Part shown: positions 24,403 to 34,540 of the stretch, one piece after another
Numbering within the stretch: position 1 is the first letter of the stretch
Layout of the letters: every line of letters begins with the position of its first letter
From: an uncultured Candidatus Melainabacteria bacterium
GTDB lineage: Bacteria > Cyanobacteriota > Vampirovibrionia > Gastranaerophilales > Gastranaerophilaceae
DNA: 64,000 nucleotides
Direction: 5' to 3'
Assembly: GCA_934675685.1 (NCBI GenBank)
Contig: CAKURL010000001.1
Location: forward strand, 1-64,000
The notes under the pieces: generated by a model
What the model was told of the DNA's origin: nothing
Seen by the model: only the letters and a program-made list of their open reading frames with translations
Database searches by the model: none
Program-made: the position numbers and the translations under genes

Positions 24403-26514
24403 ATGAATAGTGTAAGAAGAAAACGTGTAGCACACAAAGGACCAAAGAAAAGAAGCTTTTTGCTTTGTATTTTTTCTATGGGTGTGTCTGCTATGCTTGC
24501 AGCAATTGCTGCTTTTAATATTTATCTTGCGAGTTTGCCTCCGATTTCAAACTTTGAAGATATTAAACCAAACCCTGTTACCACAATTTATTCTTCAAAC
24601 GGCGAAGTAATAAAGACTTTTACTGCTTTTAAATTTGAAAAAGTCTCAATAGACAAAATTCCTCAACATTTAAAAGACGCAGTTATTGCCACAGAAGATA
24701 AAAACTTCTATCATCATAGAGGCTTTGACACTCTTGGCATGGTGCGCTCTACTTTGACAAACATCGCCTCCGGCCAAGTAAAACAAGGCGCATCTACAAT
24801 TACTCAACAGCTTGCAAGAATTTTATTCTTGTCAAACGAAAGAACTTTTGACAGAAAAATTAAAGAATTAATCATTGCCCACAGAATAGAAAAAACGATT
24901 TCAAAAGACCAAATCTTAGAAATGTATTTAAATTCTGTTTATTTGGGCTCTGGGGTTTATGGCGTTTCGAGCGCTGCTAAAACTTTCTTTGATAAAGACT
25001 TATCAAAGCTCACTTTAGCAGAACAAGCTTTAATTGCAGGTTTACCACAAGCACCATCAATATATTCTCCTTTTAACAACAAAAAAGCGGGGCTCAAAAG
25101 AAGAGACCAAGTTTTAAGAAGAATGTATAGAAATAAATACATCACGCTTGAGCAGATGGAAGCTGCTCAAAAGGAGGGACTCCATCTATCAAATAAGCCA
25201 AGAATTTATTCATACAATAAAGCTCCTTATTTCATAGATTTTGTTTTAAATGAACTTAAAAACATAGGTTTTGAAGAACAAGAAATCTCCCAAGGCGGAC
25301 TTAAAATATATACAACTTTGGACTATAAAGCTCAAAACCAAGCTCAAAACACTGCTGTTGAGCTTTTAAATAAAGCTGGGCTAAATAAACCCGCAAACCA
25401 AGTCGCGCTGTTCTCTTTTTCTCCTGCGACAGGCAGAATTTATGCTTATATTGGAGGAAAAAACTACGAACAAAGCCAATATGACCGCGTGACAAAAGCA
25501 ATTCGCCCTTCGGGGTCGTCTTTTAAGCCTTTTGTTTATGCGACTGCTTTACAACAAGGCGCTAGTGTAGATGATATGATAGAAGATACGCCTTTAACTA
25601 TTAAAGACTGGTCTCCTAAGAACTATGGCAAAAAATACAGAGGAAAGCTTCACTTATGGCAAGCTTTAGCGATTTCTTCAAACGTTGCTGCGGTTAGGTT
25701 AATCAAAAAATCTGGAGTTGATGCTGTTATTCAAACCGCAAGAGAAATGGGTATCACGACACCTTTATCTAATGACCTCACTATCGCCCTTGGCTCAAAC
25801 GGTGTTAAATTATATGATATGGTTGTAGCTTATGGTGCATTTGCCAATGGCGGCTATCGCGTTCGCCCATATAGCGTAGAGCGCGTCGAAAATTCAAGAG
25901 GTGTTACAATCTATGAAAATTCTGGCCCTAAAATCGTAAAAGTCATAAACTTTGAAACAGCAGCCGGTATGACATATATGCTAAGAAAAGTAATTGAAAT
26001 TGGTACAGGTAAAGCTGCAAATATCGCTCAAAATGTGGCAGGAAAAACAGGCACAACAAATGACTACCGTGACGCTTGGTTTATGGGCTTCACTCCTGAT
26101 ATTGTAACAGGTGTTTGGATTGGAAACGACAACAATTCTAAGCTTCCTGGAATCACAGGTGGCTCTTTGCCTGCTAGGATTTTTGCTCAATATATGAAAG
26201 TCGCAATTCAAAATTTCCCAAAAAGCGCTTTTGATTATCCTAAGATGAATGGTCAACCCTCTTTGAGCCCAATTAAAATCGAAGATGCTGATGAAACAGT
26301 AGATGAATCAGAAGAAAAAGAAGCGGAAGAAATTAGAAAAAAAGCGGCACCTGTGCCCATGACTTTAAAGCAAAAGATACAAATTCCAAATACAATTGAG
26401 CAAACAAAGCCTCAAAAGCCGCAAAAACAGTTTGACACTCAAAAGCCAAAATTAATCGAATATGACGATGAAAAAGTGAATACTGGGGCTATTCCTCTTC
26501 CGGGGACGAATTAA
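24403..26514 (+). CDS. Class A penicillin-binding protein 1A
   Basis: A bifunctional peptidoglycan synthase of 703 residues. It has an N-terminal cytoplasmic Arg/Lys-rich tail and a single membrane anchor (about 20-45). The GT51 glycosyltransferase motifs are EDKNFYHHRGFD (about 97-108) and QGASTITQQLARI. The transpeptidase contains the SxxK serine in RPSGSSFKPFVYATAL, an SSN motif, and KTGTTNDYRDAWFMGF. The last 100 residues are a Glu/Lys/Pro-rich disordered tail. Family and function are firm. It converges on rsmI with only 22 bp between stop codons. Confidence 0.95.
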   Translation: MNSVRRKRVAHKGPKKRSFLLCIFSMGVSAMLAAIAAFNIYLASLPPISNFEDIKPNPVTTIYSSNGEVIKTFTAFKFEKVSIDKIPQHLKDAVIATEDKNFYHHRGFDTLGMVRSTLTNIASGQVKQGASTITQQLARILFLSNERTFDRKIKELIIAHRIEKTISKDQILEMYLNSVYLGSGVYGVSSAAKTFFDKDLSKLTLAEQALIAGLPQAPSIYSPFNNKKAGLKRRDQVLRRMYRNKYITLEQMEAAQKEGLHLSNKPRIYSYNKAPYFIDFVLNELKNIGFEEQEISQGGLKIYTTLDYKAQNQAQNTAVELLNKAGLNKPANQVALFSFSPATGRIYAYIGGKNYEQSQYDRVTKAIRPSGSSFKPFVYATALQQGASVDDMIEDTPLTIKDWSPKNYGKKYRGKLHLWQALAISSNVAAVRLIKKSGVDAVIQTAREMGITTPLSNDLTIALGSNGVKLYDMVVAYGAFANGGYRVRPYSVERVENSRGVTIYENSGPKIVKVINFETAAGMTYMLRKVIEIGTGKAANIAQNVAGKTGTTNDYRDAWFMGFTPDIVTGVWIGNDNNSKLPGITGGSLPARIFAQYMKVAIQNFPKSAFDYPKMNGQPSLSPIKIEDADETVDESEEKEAEEIRKKAAPVPMTLKQKIQIPNTIEQTKPQKPQKQFDTQKPKLIEYDDEKVNTGAIPLPGTN

Positions 26515-26536
26515 AAAATTAATCAAGTAAAAAAGA

Positions 26537-27373
26537 TTATTTAATACAAAGTTTATAAATATCATTTTTATTTAAATCATATAAACTAGCTAAAATTGAA
26601 GATATTTCTTTGTCTTTCAAGTTTAGCTTTTTTAATTTTTGTATTTTTTCTTCTATCTCAAAATCTTCTTTTTTATTTTTTTCGCTTTTGTGCGCCATGA
26701 CTGCGATTTCGCCTTTAAGAACGTTGGTTTTAAAGTGTTCTATGATATTTTTAATGTCATCTGTTATGATTTCTTCGAATTTTTTCGTAAGCTCGCGAGC
26801 TACTGTTATTCTTTTTTTGGGAAAAACTTTTGAAATTGTTTCAAGAGTGGAAATAAGCCTATTTGGGCTTTCATAGAAAACAAGGTTTTCAAAATTGTTT
26901 TTTTGAATTGTTTCTATAATTTGATTTTTGTTTCTTTCAATAAAACCTATGAATTTAAAATCCTCATCTTGTCTTGATGTTGCGCTCAAAAGCCCGATTA
27001 AAGCACTTGCGCCCACAACAGGTACCACTTTAAACCCATTTTTTATTGCAAGTTCTACTAAAAAATTCCCAGGGTCAGAAATCAAAGGTGTTCCTGCGTC
27101 AGACACAAGTGCTATTGAATTTCCTTGTTCTAAAAATTCAATTAATTGCTCACATTTAGATAAATCGCTATATTTATGATAAGAGATGAGCTTTGTTGAA
27201 ATATCATATTTTTCAAGCAAAATGCTTGTTGTTCTAGTGTCTTCTGCTGCAATGAGGTCAACATTTTTAAGTACATCAAGCGCTCTTAAAGTGATATCCT
27301 TTAAGTTTCCGATTGGAGTTGCTACAACATATAATGTCGATTTTTCGACATAATTTGCTAAATCACTTGCCAC
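26537..27373 (-). CDS. rsmI: 16S rRNA (cytidine1402-2'-O)-methyltransferase
   Basis: RsmI methylates the ribose of C1402 in the decoding centre. The tetrapyrrole-methylase-like fold is shown by LYVVATPIGNLKDITLRAL, the IAAEDTRTT segment, and VSDAGTPLISDPG (about 95-107). The length of 278 is normal. The likely start is GTG at 27371-27373, inside the last codons of cysS, with AAAGGA about 10 nt upstream. The 16-bp overlap means translation is probably coupled to cysS. Third gene of waaA-cysS-rsmI. Confidence 0.93.
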   Translation of the reverse strand: MASDLANYVEKSTLYVVATPIGNLKDITLRALDVLKNVDLIAAEDTRTTSILLEKYDISTKLISYHKYSDLSKCEQLIEFLEQGNSIALVSDAGTPLISDPGNFLVELAIKNGFKVVPVVGASALIGLLSATSRQDEDFKFIGFIERNKNQIIETIQKNNFENLVFYESPNRLISTLETISKVFPKKRITVARELTKKFEEIITDDIKNIIEHFKTNVLKGEIAVMAHKSEKNKKEDFEIEEKIQKLKKLNLKDKEISSILASLYDLNKNDIYKLCIK

Positions 27374-28770
27374 GTTGTTTTTTCCTTTGAATCTTTTAAT
27401 TGAATATTATTTTTCAAAAGAATATCTCTGATTTCGTCTGATTTAGCCCAGTCTTTGTTGTCTCTTGCTGTTTTTCTTATCTTGATTATCTCTTCAAGTG
27501 CTTCTTTTGGGTTCATTTCGCTATCAAGATTGAATTCTTGATATAATGGCTCAATTATTTTTTTCAATTCTTCTTCTGTAACTTCTTTTTGAGCTAATGA
27601 AAAATCAAAGCCAAGAGTTTCCCCTAGATAATATAAAGTGTTTGCTGCAATTTGCGCTTTATTTGGGTCGTTTGTTTTTTCTTTTTTGATTATATCAACA
27701 AGACTAAATAGCACAGCTAAAGCTTTTGAGGTATTCAAGTCGTCATTCATTGCGGCTTTAAATTCTTCTACTTTTTCTTCATCATATTCTTCTTTTTTCT
27801 CAAAGCCAACAGTTGCGTTTATTAGCCTTTTTGAGCCATTTTTTGCAGCGTCCAGAGAAATTTCATTAAATTCCACAGGCATTCTGTAGTGGTTTGTTAG
27901 AATAAACAATCTAATTGCATTTGTGTCGTATTTTTTTAAAATGTCGTCAATTGTTAAGAAATTATTTAAGGATTTAGACATTTTTTCTTTATTTATTGTA
28001 ACGAAGCCGTTGTGGAGCCAATATTTTGAAAATTCACACCCGTTTGCACATTCTGATTGCGCTCTTTCGTTTTCGTGGTGCGGGAACATCAAGTCTGCGC
28101 CGCCTGCATGGATATCTATTGTGTTTCCAAGGTGTTTTTTGTTCATCGCAGAACATTCTATGTGCCAACCTGGGCGCCCTGTTCCCCAAGGAGACTTGTA
28201 GCCATGGGCTTCATCTTTTTTCCATAAAGCAAAGTCTAAAGGAGACTCTTTTTTATCGTTTGTGTCTACTCTTGCACCGTTTAAAAGGTCTTTAATCGGC
28301 TGAGAAGATAATTGCCCATATTTTTTATATTTATCAACTCTAAAATATACATCTCCGTCGACTTCATAAGCATAGCCTTCTTTTTCGAGTTTTTTAATCA
28401 TTGAAATCATCTCGCCTATGGTTTTTGTGGCTCTTGGCTCGATACTTGGGCGAAGAACATTTAGAGAATTCATAGAATCAATAAAAGATTTGTAATACTT
28501 ATCTGTTACAACTGAAGGCAAAACGTCGTTTTCATCTGCTTTTTTTAAGATTTTATCGTCGACATCTGTGACATTTCTGCAATATGTAACGTCATAGCCC
28601 AAGAATTTCAAATAGCGATATAACGTGTCCCAAGTGATGTAGCATCTTGCGTGGCCAAGGTGCGCTTTGTCATATACTGTTGGGCCACAAACATACATTT
28701 TGACTTTGTTTTCTTCTTGTGGAACAAATTCTTCAAGCTGGTTAGATAAAGTATTATATAGTTTTAGCAT
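27358..28770 (-). CDS. cysS: Cysteinyl-tRNA synthetase
   Basis: A class I synthetase for tRNA-Cys. I see the zinc-site start MYVCGPTVYD, the HIGH motif KAHLGHARCY, the HHENERAQSE zinc ligands, and the KMSKS loop EKMSKSLNNF. The 470-residue length is typical. The ATG has AAAAGGAAAAAAT before it and lies 16 bp after waaA; it overlaps rsmI at the other end. Co-transcription with waaA has no obvious functional logic. Confidence 0.96.
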   Translation of the reverse strand: MLKLYNTLSNQLEEFVPQEENKVKMYVCGPTVYDKAHLGHARCYITWDTLYRYLKFLGYDVTYCRNVTDVDDKILKKADENDVLPSVVTDKYYKSFIDSMNSLNVLRPSIEPRATKTIGEMISMIKKLEKEGYAYEVDGDVYFRVDKYKKYGQLSSQPIKDLLNGARVDTNDKKESPLDFALWKKDEAHGYKSPWGTGRPGWHIECSAMNKKHLGNTIDIHAGGADLMFPHHENERAQSECANGCEFSKYWLHNGFVTINKEKMSKSLNNFLTIDDILKKYDTNAIRLFILTNHYRMPVEFNEISLDAAKNGSKRLINATVGFEKKEEYDEEKVEEFKAAMNDDLNTSKALAVLFSLVDIIKKEKTNDPNKAQIAANTLYYLGETLGFDFSLAQKEVTEEELKKIIEPLYQEFNLDSEMNPKEALEEIIKIRKTARDNKDWAKSDEIRDILLKNNIQLKDSKEKTTWQVI

Positions 28771-28786
28771 ATTTTTTCCTTTTTGA

Positions 28787-30049
28787 TTATTTTAAAACTT
28801 CATTTAATTTGTTTATTACAAAAGAAAGCGCGCCTTGTTGATTTTTGAAGCAAAGGTGACAATTTCTCACGGTTTGTTGATAGAAAACGTCGTTAGACAA
28901 AAGTTTTTCTAAAATTTTATAGAATTCATTTTTGTTTTTCACAACAAAACTTGCTTTTTCTCTGGTTAAAATTGAATAAATATCTCTAAAGTTTTTAATT
29001 GATGGCCCAGAAACGCAAGGCTTTGAATATATCACAGCTTCAAGAGGGTTGTGGCCTCCTGTTTTGCTGAAGCTTCCTCCGATATAGGCAACGTCTACCG
29101 TAGAATAGATTTTTGACAGTTCTCCTAAAGTGTCTAAAATCAAGACGTCAACAGAAGAAAAGTTGTCGTTTTGGGTCCTTAAGCCATATTTTAGGTTGAA
29201 TTTTTTAGCAAGAGCTATAACGTCCTCCACTCGGTTTAGGTGCCTTGGGGCTAAAATGAGCTTTAAATTAGGGATTTTTTTAGCTAATTTTTTATAAGCC
29301 CAAAAAGCAATTTCGTCCTCGCCTTTGTGGGTGGAAGCTGCGATTAAGACTTTTGATTTTCCTTTGAATAAGTCAATGTCGCAAGGTTTTTTGTCAATTT
29401 CAAACTTTAAGTTTTTCATAACTTGAACTTTGTTCTTGTCTTCACAAAGCTCTAAAAAGCGAGTTTTGTCGATTTCGCTTTGGCAAAAAATTCCGCTATA
29501 AGAATTTAAAATTAATCTAAAAAACTTTTTCAATTTTAAATAAGAAGGGTATGATTTGTCCGAAATTCGACCGTTGATGATATAAAGTTCTATGTTTTTT
29601 TCTTTTGCACATAGTGCGAAGTTTGGCCACAATTCTGTTTCTGCGATTAAAATCGCTTTTGGGTTAATAAAAGTTAAAAATTTATCCACAACTTCATAGA
29701 TGTCTAATGGAAAATAACAAATAAAGTCTGCGATTTGGGCATATTTTTTTCTTGCTAATTCTAGCCCTGTTTTTGTCCCTGCGGTCACAACAAGTTTATA
29801 ATCAGGGAAAAATTCTTTCACTCTTTTGATTAATTTTTCAAGAGACATAATTTCTCCCACAGAGACACCGTGGATCATTATGACTTTTTCTTCTCTAAAG
29901 TCCGGTAAATCATATTTGCAAAGCTTTTCTTTTGTTGAAATCGGCGGCTTTTTTTTGAATTTTCTAATTCCGTTGATGATTGGAATAATGTTTTCTAGTG
30001 TGTCTGGTTTAATATTTTTATATAATTTCAATAATGTTTCTTCAAACAT
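28787..30049 (-). CDS. waaA: 3-deoxy-D-manno-octulosonic acid (Kdo) transferase
   Basis: WaaA (KdtA) transfers Kdo from CMP-Kdo to lipid A precursor, so the cell should make LPS. Typical elements are HGVSVGEIMSLEKLI (about 59-73) with the acceptor-side Glu, VVTAGTKTGLELA, FPLDIYEVV, ETELWPNF, GRISDKSYPSY and GGSFSKTGGHNPLEA near 325-340. At 420 residues the length is normal, but the N-terminus lacks the hydrophobic anchor of the E. coli enzyme. A Shine-Dalgarno AGGGAGAT precedes the ATG. First gene of the waaA-cysS-rsmI run and divergent from feoAB. Confidence 0.93.
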   Translation of the reverse strand: MFEETLLKLYKNIKPDTLENIIPIINGIRKFKKKPPISTKEKLCKYDLPDFREEKVIMIHGVSVGEIMSLEKLIKRVKEFFPDYKLVVTAGTKTGLELARKKYAQIADFICYFPLDIYEVVDKFLTFINPKAILIAETELWPNFALCAKEKNIELYIINGRISDKSYPSYLKLKKFFRLILNSYSGIFCQSEIDKTRFLELCEDKNKVQVMKNLKFEIDKKPCDIDLFKGKSKVLIAASTHKGEDEIAFWAYKKLAKKIPNLKLILAPRHLNRVEDVIALAKKFNLKYGLRTQNDNFSSVDVLILDTLGELSKIYSTVDVAYIGGSFSKTGGHNPLEAVIYSKPCVSGPSIKNFRDIYSILTREKASFVVKNKNEFYKILEKLLSNDVFYQQTVRNCHLCFKNQQGALSFVINKLNEVLK

Positions 30050-30072
30050 TTACTTTATCTCCCTAAAGCTCT

Positions 30073-30081
30073 ATGTTAGCA
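30073..30081 (-). promoter_or_regulatory. Extended -10 promoter of waaA-cysS-rsmI
   Basis: On the minus strand TGCTAACAT: TGC at 30079-30081, -10 TAACAT at 30073-30078. The expected leader is about 17 nt and includes the Shine-Dalgarno. Confidence 0.45.
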
Positions 30082-30146
30082 CGATAAAACCCCTTTGTCC
30101 AATTAAAAATTTCGTCATAATTTTTTTATATGATAAAATTTTTTGT

Positions 30147-32501
30147 ATGGAAAATAAAACTACATTAAATAACTTAAAAATCGGGCAACATGCCAGAATT
30201 TTTTCAATCGAAAACGCTGATAAAGCTTTAAAAAATCATATTTTAAACATGGGTTTAACAATTGGCTCTGAAATAGAGCTCATTAAAATCGCTCCTTTAG
30301 GAGACCCTATGGAATTTAGGATTAGAGGCTATGAGCTCACCTTAAGGAAGGAAACTGCTTCTAAAATTTTTATCACAAATATCCATGAAAGCGATTTTTG
30401 CCCTAAAGACGAAAAACCTTTTAAAGAAACAGAACACTCAAGAATTGGGGAAAATCAAGAATATATTCAAAAAAAGAATAAAATAGCTAAAAAAACAAAA
30501 ATCGAGCTTGCTCTTTTGGGGAACCAAAATTGCGGAAAAACGACCTTGTTTAACAAATTAACAGGTTCTAACCAGCATGTTGGAAATTTCCCAGGGGTCA
30601 CAATAGATAAAAAAGAAGGTCAAATCATAGGCCAAAAAGACGCGAGCGTCGTGGATTTGCCTGGGGTATATTCGCTTTTACCTTATTCAAAAGAAGAAAT
30701 AATCACAAGAGATTATCTAATCAAAAATAAGCCTGATGGCATAATTAATATCATAGATGCAACCAATATCGAAAGAAATTTATATTTAACAATTCAACTT
30801 TTAGAGCTTGAAATCCCAATGGTAATCGCGCTCAATATGATGGACGAAGTGAAATCGAATAATGGAAATATTGACATTAATGGGCTTGAAAATCTTTTAA
30901 AAGTGCCTGTTATTCCTATTTCTGCCGTGAAAGATGAAGGGATTGAAGAATTAATAGAACACGCAACAAATGTTGCAAGATATGTTGAGCGCCCTTCGAA
31001 AATGGATTTTTGCCTTGAAGACGAAAATGAAACTTGCGCTATTGTGCATAGATTAATCCATTCAATCATGCATAGAATTGAAAACCATGCGAAAACAAGA
31101 AGTCTTCCTTTAAGATATGCTGCAATTGAAGTGATTGAAGGGGATAGGGAGATAATAGATGAGCTCAAAATTGAAGAAGGCGAGCTCGATAGCATAAATA
31201 ATCAAATAAAAAATATGGAGCAAGAAATAAACCAAGATGCGACAAGCGCATTAGCTACAGTTAGGTTTAATTTCATTGAAAAATTGTGCGACCAATTTAT
31301 CTCAAACCCTAAAATTTCAAAAGGTTTTGAATTTTCAACAAACTTAGATAAAATTTTAACCGGTAAATACACAGCTCTTCCTACATTTTTTGCAATTATG
31401 GCTTTTATTTTATATATGAGCTTTGGCCCTTTTGGGACATTTTTATCAGAAAGTTTTGAAAAATTAATAGCTTACGTTATTTCTCTTGTGAATGGCGCAC
31501 TTTTAGCTTATGGCTTAAATGAAGCTTTTCGCTCTTTGATTGTGGACGGTGCTTTGTTTGGAATAGGGAGTGTTTTAGGGTTTTTGCCTACTATTGTAAT
31601 CTTATTTTTCTTTTTATCTGTTTTGGAAGATTCTGGCTATATGGCAAGAGTGGCATTTATTGCAGACAGAGCTTTAAGAAAAATCGGGCTTTCTGGAAGA
31701 AGCTTTGTTCCTATGCTAATCGGCTTTGGCTGCAGCGTTCCTGCTATTATGGCTACTCGCACCTTGCCTTCTGAAAGAGATAGAAGAATGACAATTTTTC
31801 TTGTTCCTTTCATGTCTTGCAGCGCGAAGCTTCCAATCTATGCTCTTTTTTGCGCAGCGTTTTTTAAGGAAAATAGGGTTCTAATTATTTTAAGCTTATA
31901 TTTAATAGGTGTTTTGGTCGGCGTTATTTTTTCTTATATAATTAAATTTTTCGTATTTAAAGGAAAACCCGTTCCTTTTGTGATGGAGCTTCCAAACTAC
32001 CGTTTTCCAAGTTTAGAAAATGTTTCTAGATTGATTTATACAAAGTCAAAAGACTTTGTTCAAAAAGCATTTACGATTATTTTTGTGGCTTCTATATTTA
32101 TCTGGTTTATGCAAACTTTTGATTTAAAATTAAACCTTGTCCAAGACGCTCAAAATAGCATTTTGGCTTATGTTGGAAATATTTTAATCCCGATTTTCAA
32201 GCCTCTTGGAATTACGGATTGGAGAATTTCAACCGCGTTTTTAACGGGCTTTATGGCAAAAGAAAGTATAGTGAGTACCTTAAGTGTTCTTGTGGGCTCG
32301 AGTGCAAGTGATTTAGCAAAATATTTCACACCTCAAAGTGCATTTGTGTTTTTAGTATTTTGCCTTTTGTATACTCCTTGTGTCGCTGCAATTGCCACAG
32401 TTAAAAGGGAGCTTGGAAATTTATATGCATTTTTAGTTGTTCTTTTGCAATGTTCGATTGCTTGGGTCGTAGCTTTAATTGTGCATTTAATTTTAAAATA
32501 G
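30147..32501 (+). CDS. feoB: Ferrous iron transporter, FeoA-FeoB fusion
   Basis: A 784-residue protein importing Fe2+ across the inner membrane. Residues 5-80 form a FeoA-type SH3-like domain (LKIGQHARIF, ILNMGLTIGSEIEL). A charged linker of about 40 residues follows, then the FeoB G domain: G1 GNQNCGKTT (125-133), VGNFPGVTID, G3 DLPG (170-173) and NMMDE. The C-terminal half is the polytopic permease with two gate regions (VPMLIGFGCSVPAIMATRT and CLLYTPCVAAIATVKRE). The ORF is open further upstream, but the ATG at 30147 starts the FeoA homology and the upstream part overlaps waaA. Low-oxygen life fits this transporter. Confidence 0.95.
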   Translation: MENKTTLNNLKIGQHARIFSIENADKALKNHILNMGLTIGSEIELIKIAPLGDPMEFRIRGYELTLRKETASKIFITNIHESDFCPKDEKPFKETEHSRIGENQEYIQKKNKIAKKTKIELALLGNQNCGKTTLFNKLTGSNQHVGNFPGVTIDKKEGQIIGQKDASVVDLPGVYSLLPYSKEEIITRDYLIKNKPDGIINIIDATNIERNLYLTIQLLELEIPMVIALNMMDEVKSNNGNIDINGLENLLKVPVIPISAVKDEGIEELIEHATNVARYVERPSKMDFCLEDENETCAIVHRLIHSIMHRIENHAKTRSLPLRYAAIEVIEGDREIIDELKIEEGELDSINNQIKNMEQEINQDATSALATVRFNFIEKLCDQFISNPKISKGFEFSTNLDKILTGKYTALPTFFAIMAFILYMSFGPFGTFLSESFEKLIAYVISLVNGALLAYGLNEAFRSLIVDGALFGIGSVLGFLPTIVILFFFLSVLEDSGYMARVAFIADRALRKIGLSGRSFVPMLIGFGCSVPAIMATRTLPSERDRRMTIFLVPFMSCSAKLPIYALFCAAFFKENRVLIILSLYLIGVLVGVIFSYIIKFFVFKGKPVPFVMELPNYRFPSLENVSRLIYTKSKDFVQKAFTIIFVASIFIWFMQTFDLKLNLVQDAQNSILAYVGNILIPIFKPLGITDWRISTAFLTGFMAKESIVSTLSVLVGSSASDLAKYFTPQSAFVFLVFCLLYTPCVAAIATVKRELGNLYAFLVVLLQCSIAWVVALIVHLILK

Positions 32502-32528
32502 TTTAAAATTTCAAATTTGAGTAAAATA

Positions 32529-32559
32529 AAAAGGACTTAAACATTTTTTAAGTCCTTTT
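32529..32559. terminator. Bidirectional terminator between feoAB and the 629-residue protein
   Basis: A perfect 12-bp stem, AAAAGGACTTAA (32529-32540) with TTAAGTCCTTTT (32548-32559), and a 7-nt loop between two convergent genes. Confidence 0.85.
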
Positions 32560-32586
32560 GAAATATATCATTTTGGTAAATTTTAA

Positions 32587-34476
32587 TTAAGCCTTTTTAT
32601 CTTCAACTTTTGCTTGTTCTTCTTTTTTCTTTGATTTTTCCATAACGATGTTTTTCAATTTTCCGCTGTATGGAACAAGAAGAACTGGAACCAAGAAACG
32701 AACTACTGCCGTGAAGATGATTAATGATTTGAATTTACTTAATTTTTTGCTGTAGTTGTTTGTAAGCTCAGTCACTGTGTCTTTTAAGTTGTCTTCAGAC
32801 ATTCCGTGTTTGATTTTCTTTTCAATTCCTTCGCTATTAAATAATTTAGAGCAATTTTCTTTCATTATTTTTGCGAATTCTTCTTGAGTTTGGCTATCTT
32901 TTGCTTTTTCATAGCTTGCTTCAATTATATCTTTATATTTGTCTCCAGCTTTACCTATAGCGCCATCAAGAGCGGTGTCTATGATGAATGCGCAAATGCT
33001 AGAAACAACTGAAACTAAGATAGTGTGGATATTGATGCCTAATTTTTGGCTTGGGTCGATTTTTTTGGAGCGCAATGTGTTTAAAACCCAATATGTCGTA
33101 ATGAGGCCGGATTCAATATCCCCCATACGAGCTGAAGGCTTGTTTAATGGGTTTGGAAGCTTGAATAAGCCTTTTGTGAATTTTTCCATTGGCTTGCTTA
33201 AGCTTATGTTTTCCACGATTTGCGCACCGATGTCTATTGTGTTATCCAACCCTTTTCCAAAAGAAACTTGTTTTTGAGCTTTTTGGTCTTTTGAAGATTC
33301 TTGTTTGTTTAAAAGGGCTTTATAATTTTCGTTTTCTTGTTTAAATATTTTAGAATTCAATAAAACAGATTGGTTTTGTTGAGGGTTTGCCCCGTTTGTT
33401 TTATTTTCATTTGCTTTGTTTTCATTTACCTTTTTAGCTGCTCTATTTGTGAAGAAAAGTGCTACTACAGTCGGAAGCAATATACTTGAAATTTTAGCTT
33501 TCATAATTGCTGTAATCCAACCTGTAGAGTTTTTCAAGACTGATTCATAAGCGTCATATAAAGTGCCTTTTGCTTTGCCATCGGCCATGCTTTTTGTTAA
33601 TTCTTCAACATATTCTGGGTGATCTTTAAAGAAAGATAAATGTCTTGAAGCAGTTTCTGTAATAGATTTTGCTTTTTGTTCTAATTCTTTAGACAAATCT
33701 TTTGCGATTGTTTCTGTTTTTTCTTCGCCATTTTCTTTAAACGTTCTTAAAACTTGGTTGTTTTTGAAGTCTAAAGAAATATTTTTTCTCACATCTGCCG
33801 CAAATTGTTTAACTTTATCAAAGCCAGATAAATCTTTTGTTGTTTCTTTTGCGAGGTTGATTTTTGCTCCCAAAGAAGAATATTTTTTATCTAGCGATTT
33901 TTTTGCTAATTTTAAAGCTTGTGGTTCTCCTTTTAGGCTCATTTCTTTTGTGACGTCATCTACTGATATCATTTTTAAGTTATTTGTGATGACATCTGTG
34001 ATTTTTTTGATTATGCCACCGCCCACAGTAAGGCCTAAGAAGCTTCCTATGAAAGCTTGTAAGAAGTTTTTAGTTGCGATATATTGTTTATCTTTTTCGT
34101 CAGAGCCTTTTTGGTGGATTACGCAAATAGGTTTTAAAATACCTGCGAAAATCAAAGAATAAATTGCGTTAAAAGCAGCTTCGTTGTCGGCCGTGAAGCC
34201 TATCATTTTATTTATTCCGGAGGATTGAGTAAATTTAGAATAAATTTTGTCTCCTAAACCACTATTTGCTGCCTTTTGGGCTGCGTCAGCCGCTGCTAAA
34301 TCTAATGACCCGCCAAAGCTAAGCGCTTGTGCGGGTCGATTTTGATTATTTATATTCTTTTTTTCTGCTTCATTTTGACGCTTGTATTTGTTCAAGCCTG
34401 CTTGTTTCAAGTTCGCTAAATTGTTGGATTTAAACGAAGTGTAATTCAAGTTGTTGTTTTTAATTAATGCTTTCAT
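32587..34476 (-). CDS. Large protein of unknown function with membrane segments and FG motifs
   Basis: A 629-residue protein I do not recognise. The first 50 residues are Asn/Lys/Gln-rich, followed by ALSFGGSLD (51-59). Hydrophobic stretches lie near 105-125, 140-160, 325-345, 475-500 and 590-610. Long charged helical regions lie between them, and a second motif, KQVSFGKGLDNTIDIG, is in the middle. The C-terminus is Lys/Glu-rich. The FG-(K/H)-GL pattern also occurs near the N-terminus of the ADP-ribosyltransferase-like protein at 54.5 kb. TATATA lies six bases before the ATG. No neighbour hints at function; a cell-envelope scaffold is possible but unproven. Confidence 0.6.
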   Translation of the reverse strand: MKALIKNNNLNYTSFKSNNLANLKQAGLNKYKRQNEAEKKNINNQNRPAQALSFGGSLDLAAADAAQKAANSGLGDKIYSKFTQSSGINKMIGFTADNEAAFNAIYSLIFAGILKPICVIHQKGSDEKDKQYIATKNFLQAFIGSFLGLTVGGGIIKKITDVITNNLKMISVDDVTKEMSLKGEPQALKLAKKSLDKKYSSLGAKINLAKETTKDLSGFDKVKQFAADVRKNISLDFKNNQVLRTFKENGEEKTETIAKDLSKELEQKAKSITETASRHLSFFKDHPEYVEELTKSMADGKAKGTLYDAYESVLKNSTGWITAIMKAKISSILLPTVVALFFTNRAAKKVNENKANENKTNGANPQQNQSVLLNSKIFKQENENYKALLNKQESSKDQKAQKQVSFGKGLDNTIDIGAQIVENISLSKPMEKFTKGLFKLPNPLNKPSARMGDIESGLITTYWVLNTLRSKKIDPSQKLGINIHTILVSVVSSICAFIIDTALDGAIGKAGDKYKDIIEASYEKAKDSQTQEEFAKIMKENCSKLFNSEGIEKKIKHGMSEDNLKDTVTELTNNYSKKLSKFKSLIIFTAVVRFLVPVLLVPYSGKLKNIVMEKSKKKEEQAKVEDKKA

Positions 34477-34540
34477 GGTACCTATATAAAACCTCTGAAT
34501 TTTTAAAGTTGCCCGTTTTTTTAAAAAATGTTAAGAAAGG

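Noticed and set aside
29826..30146. An upstream in-frame extension of the FeoA-FeoB gene (107 codons)
   Set aside because: It overlaps waaA on the other strand, has no family similarity, and the ATG at 30147 exactly starts the FeoA homology.
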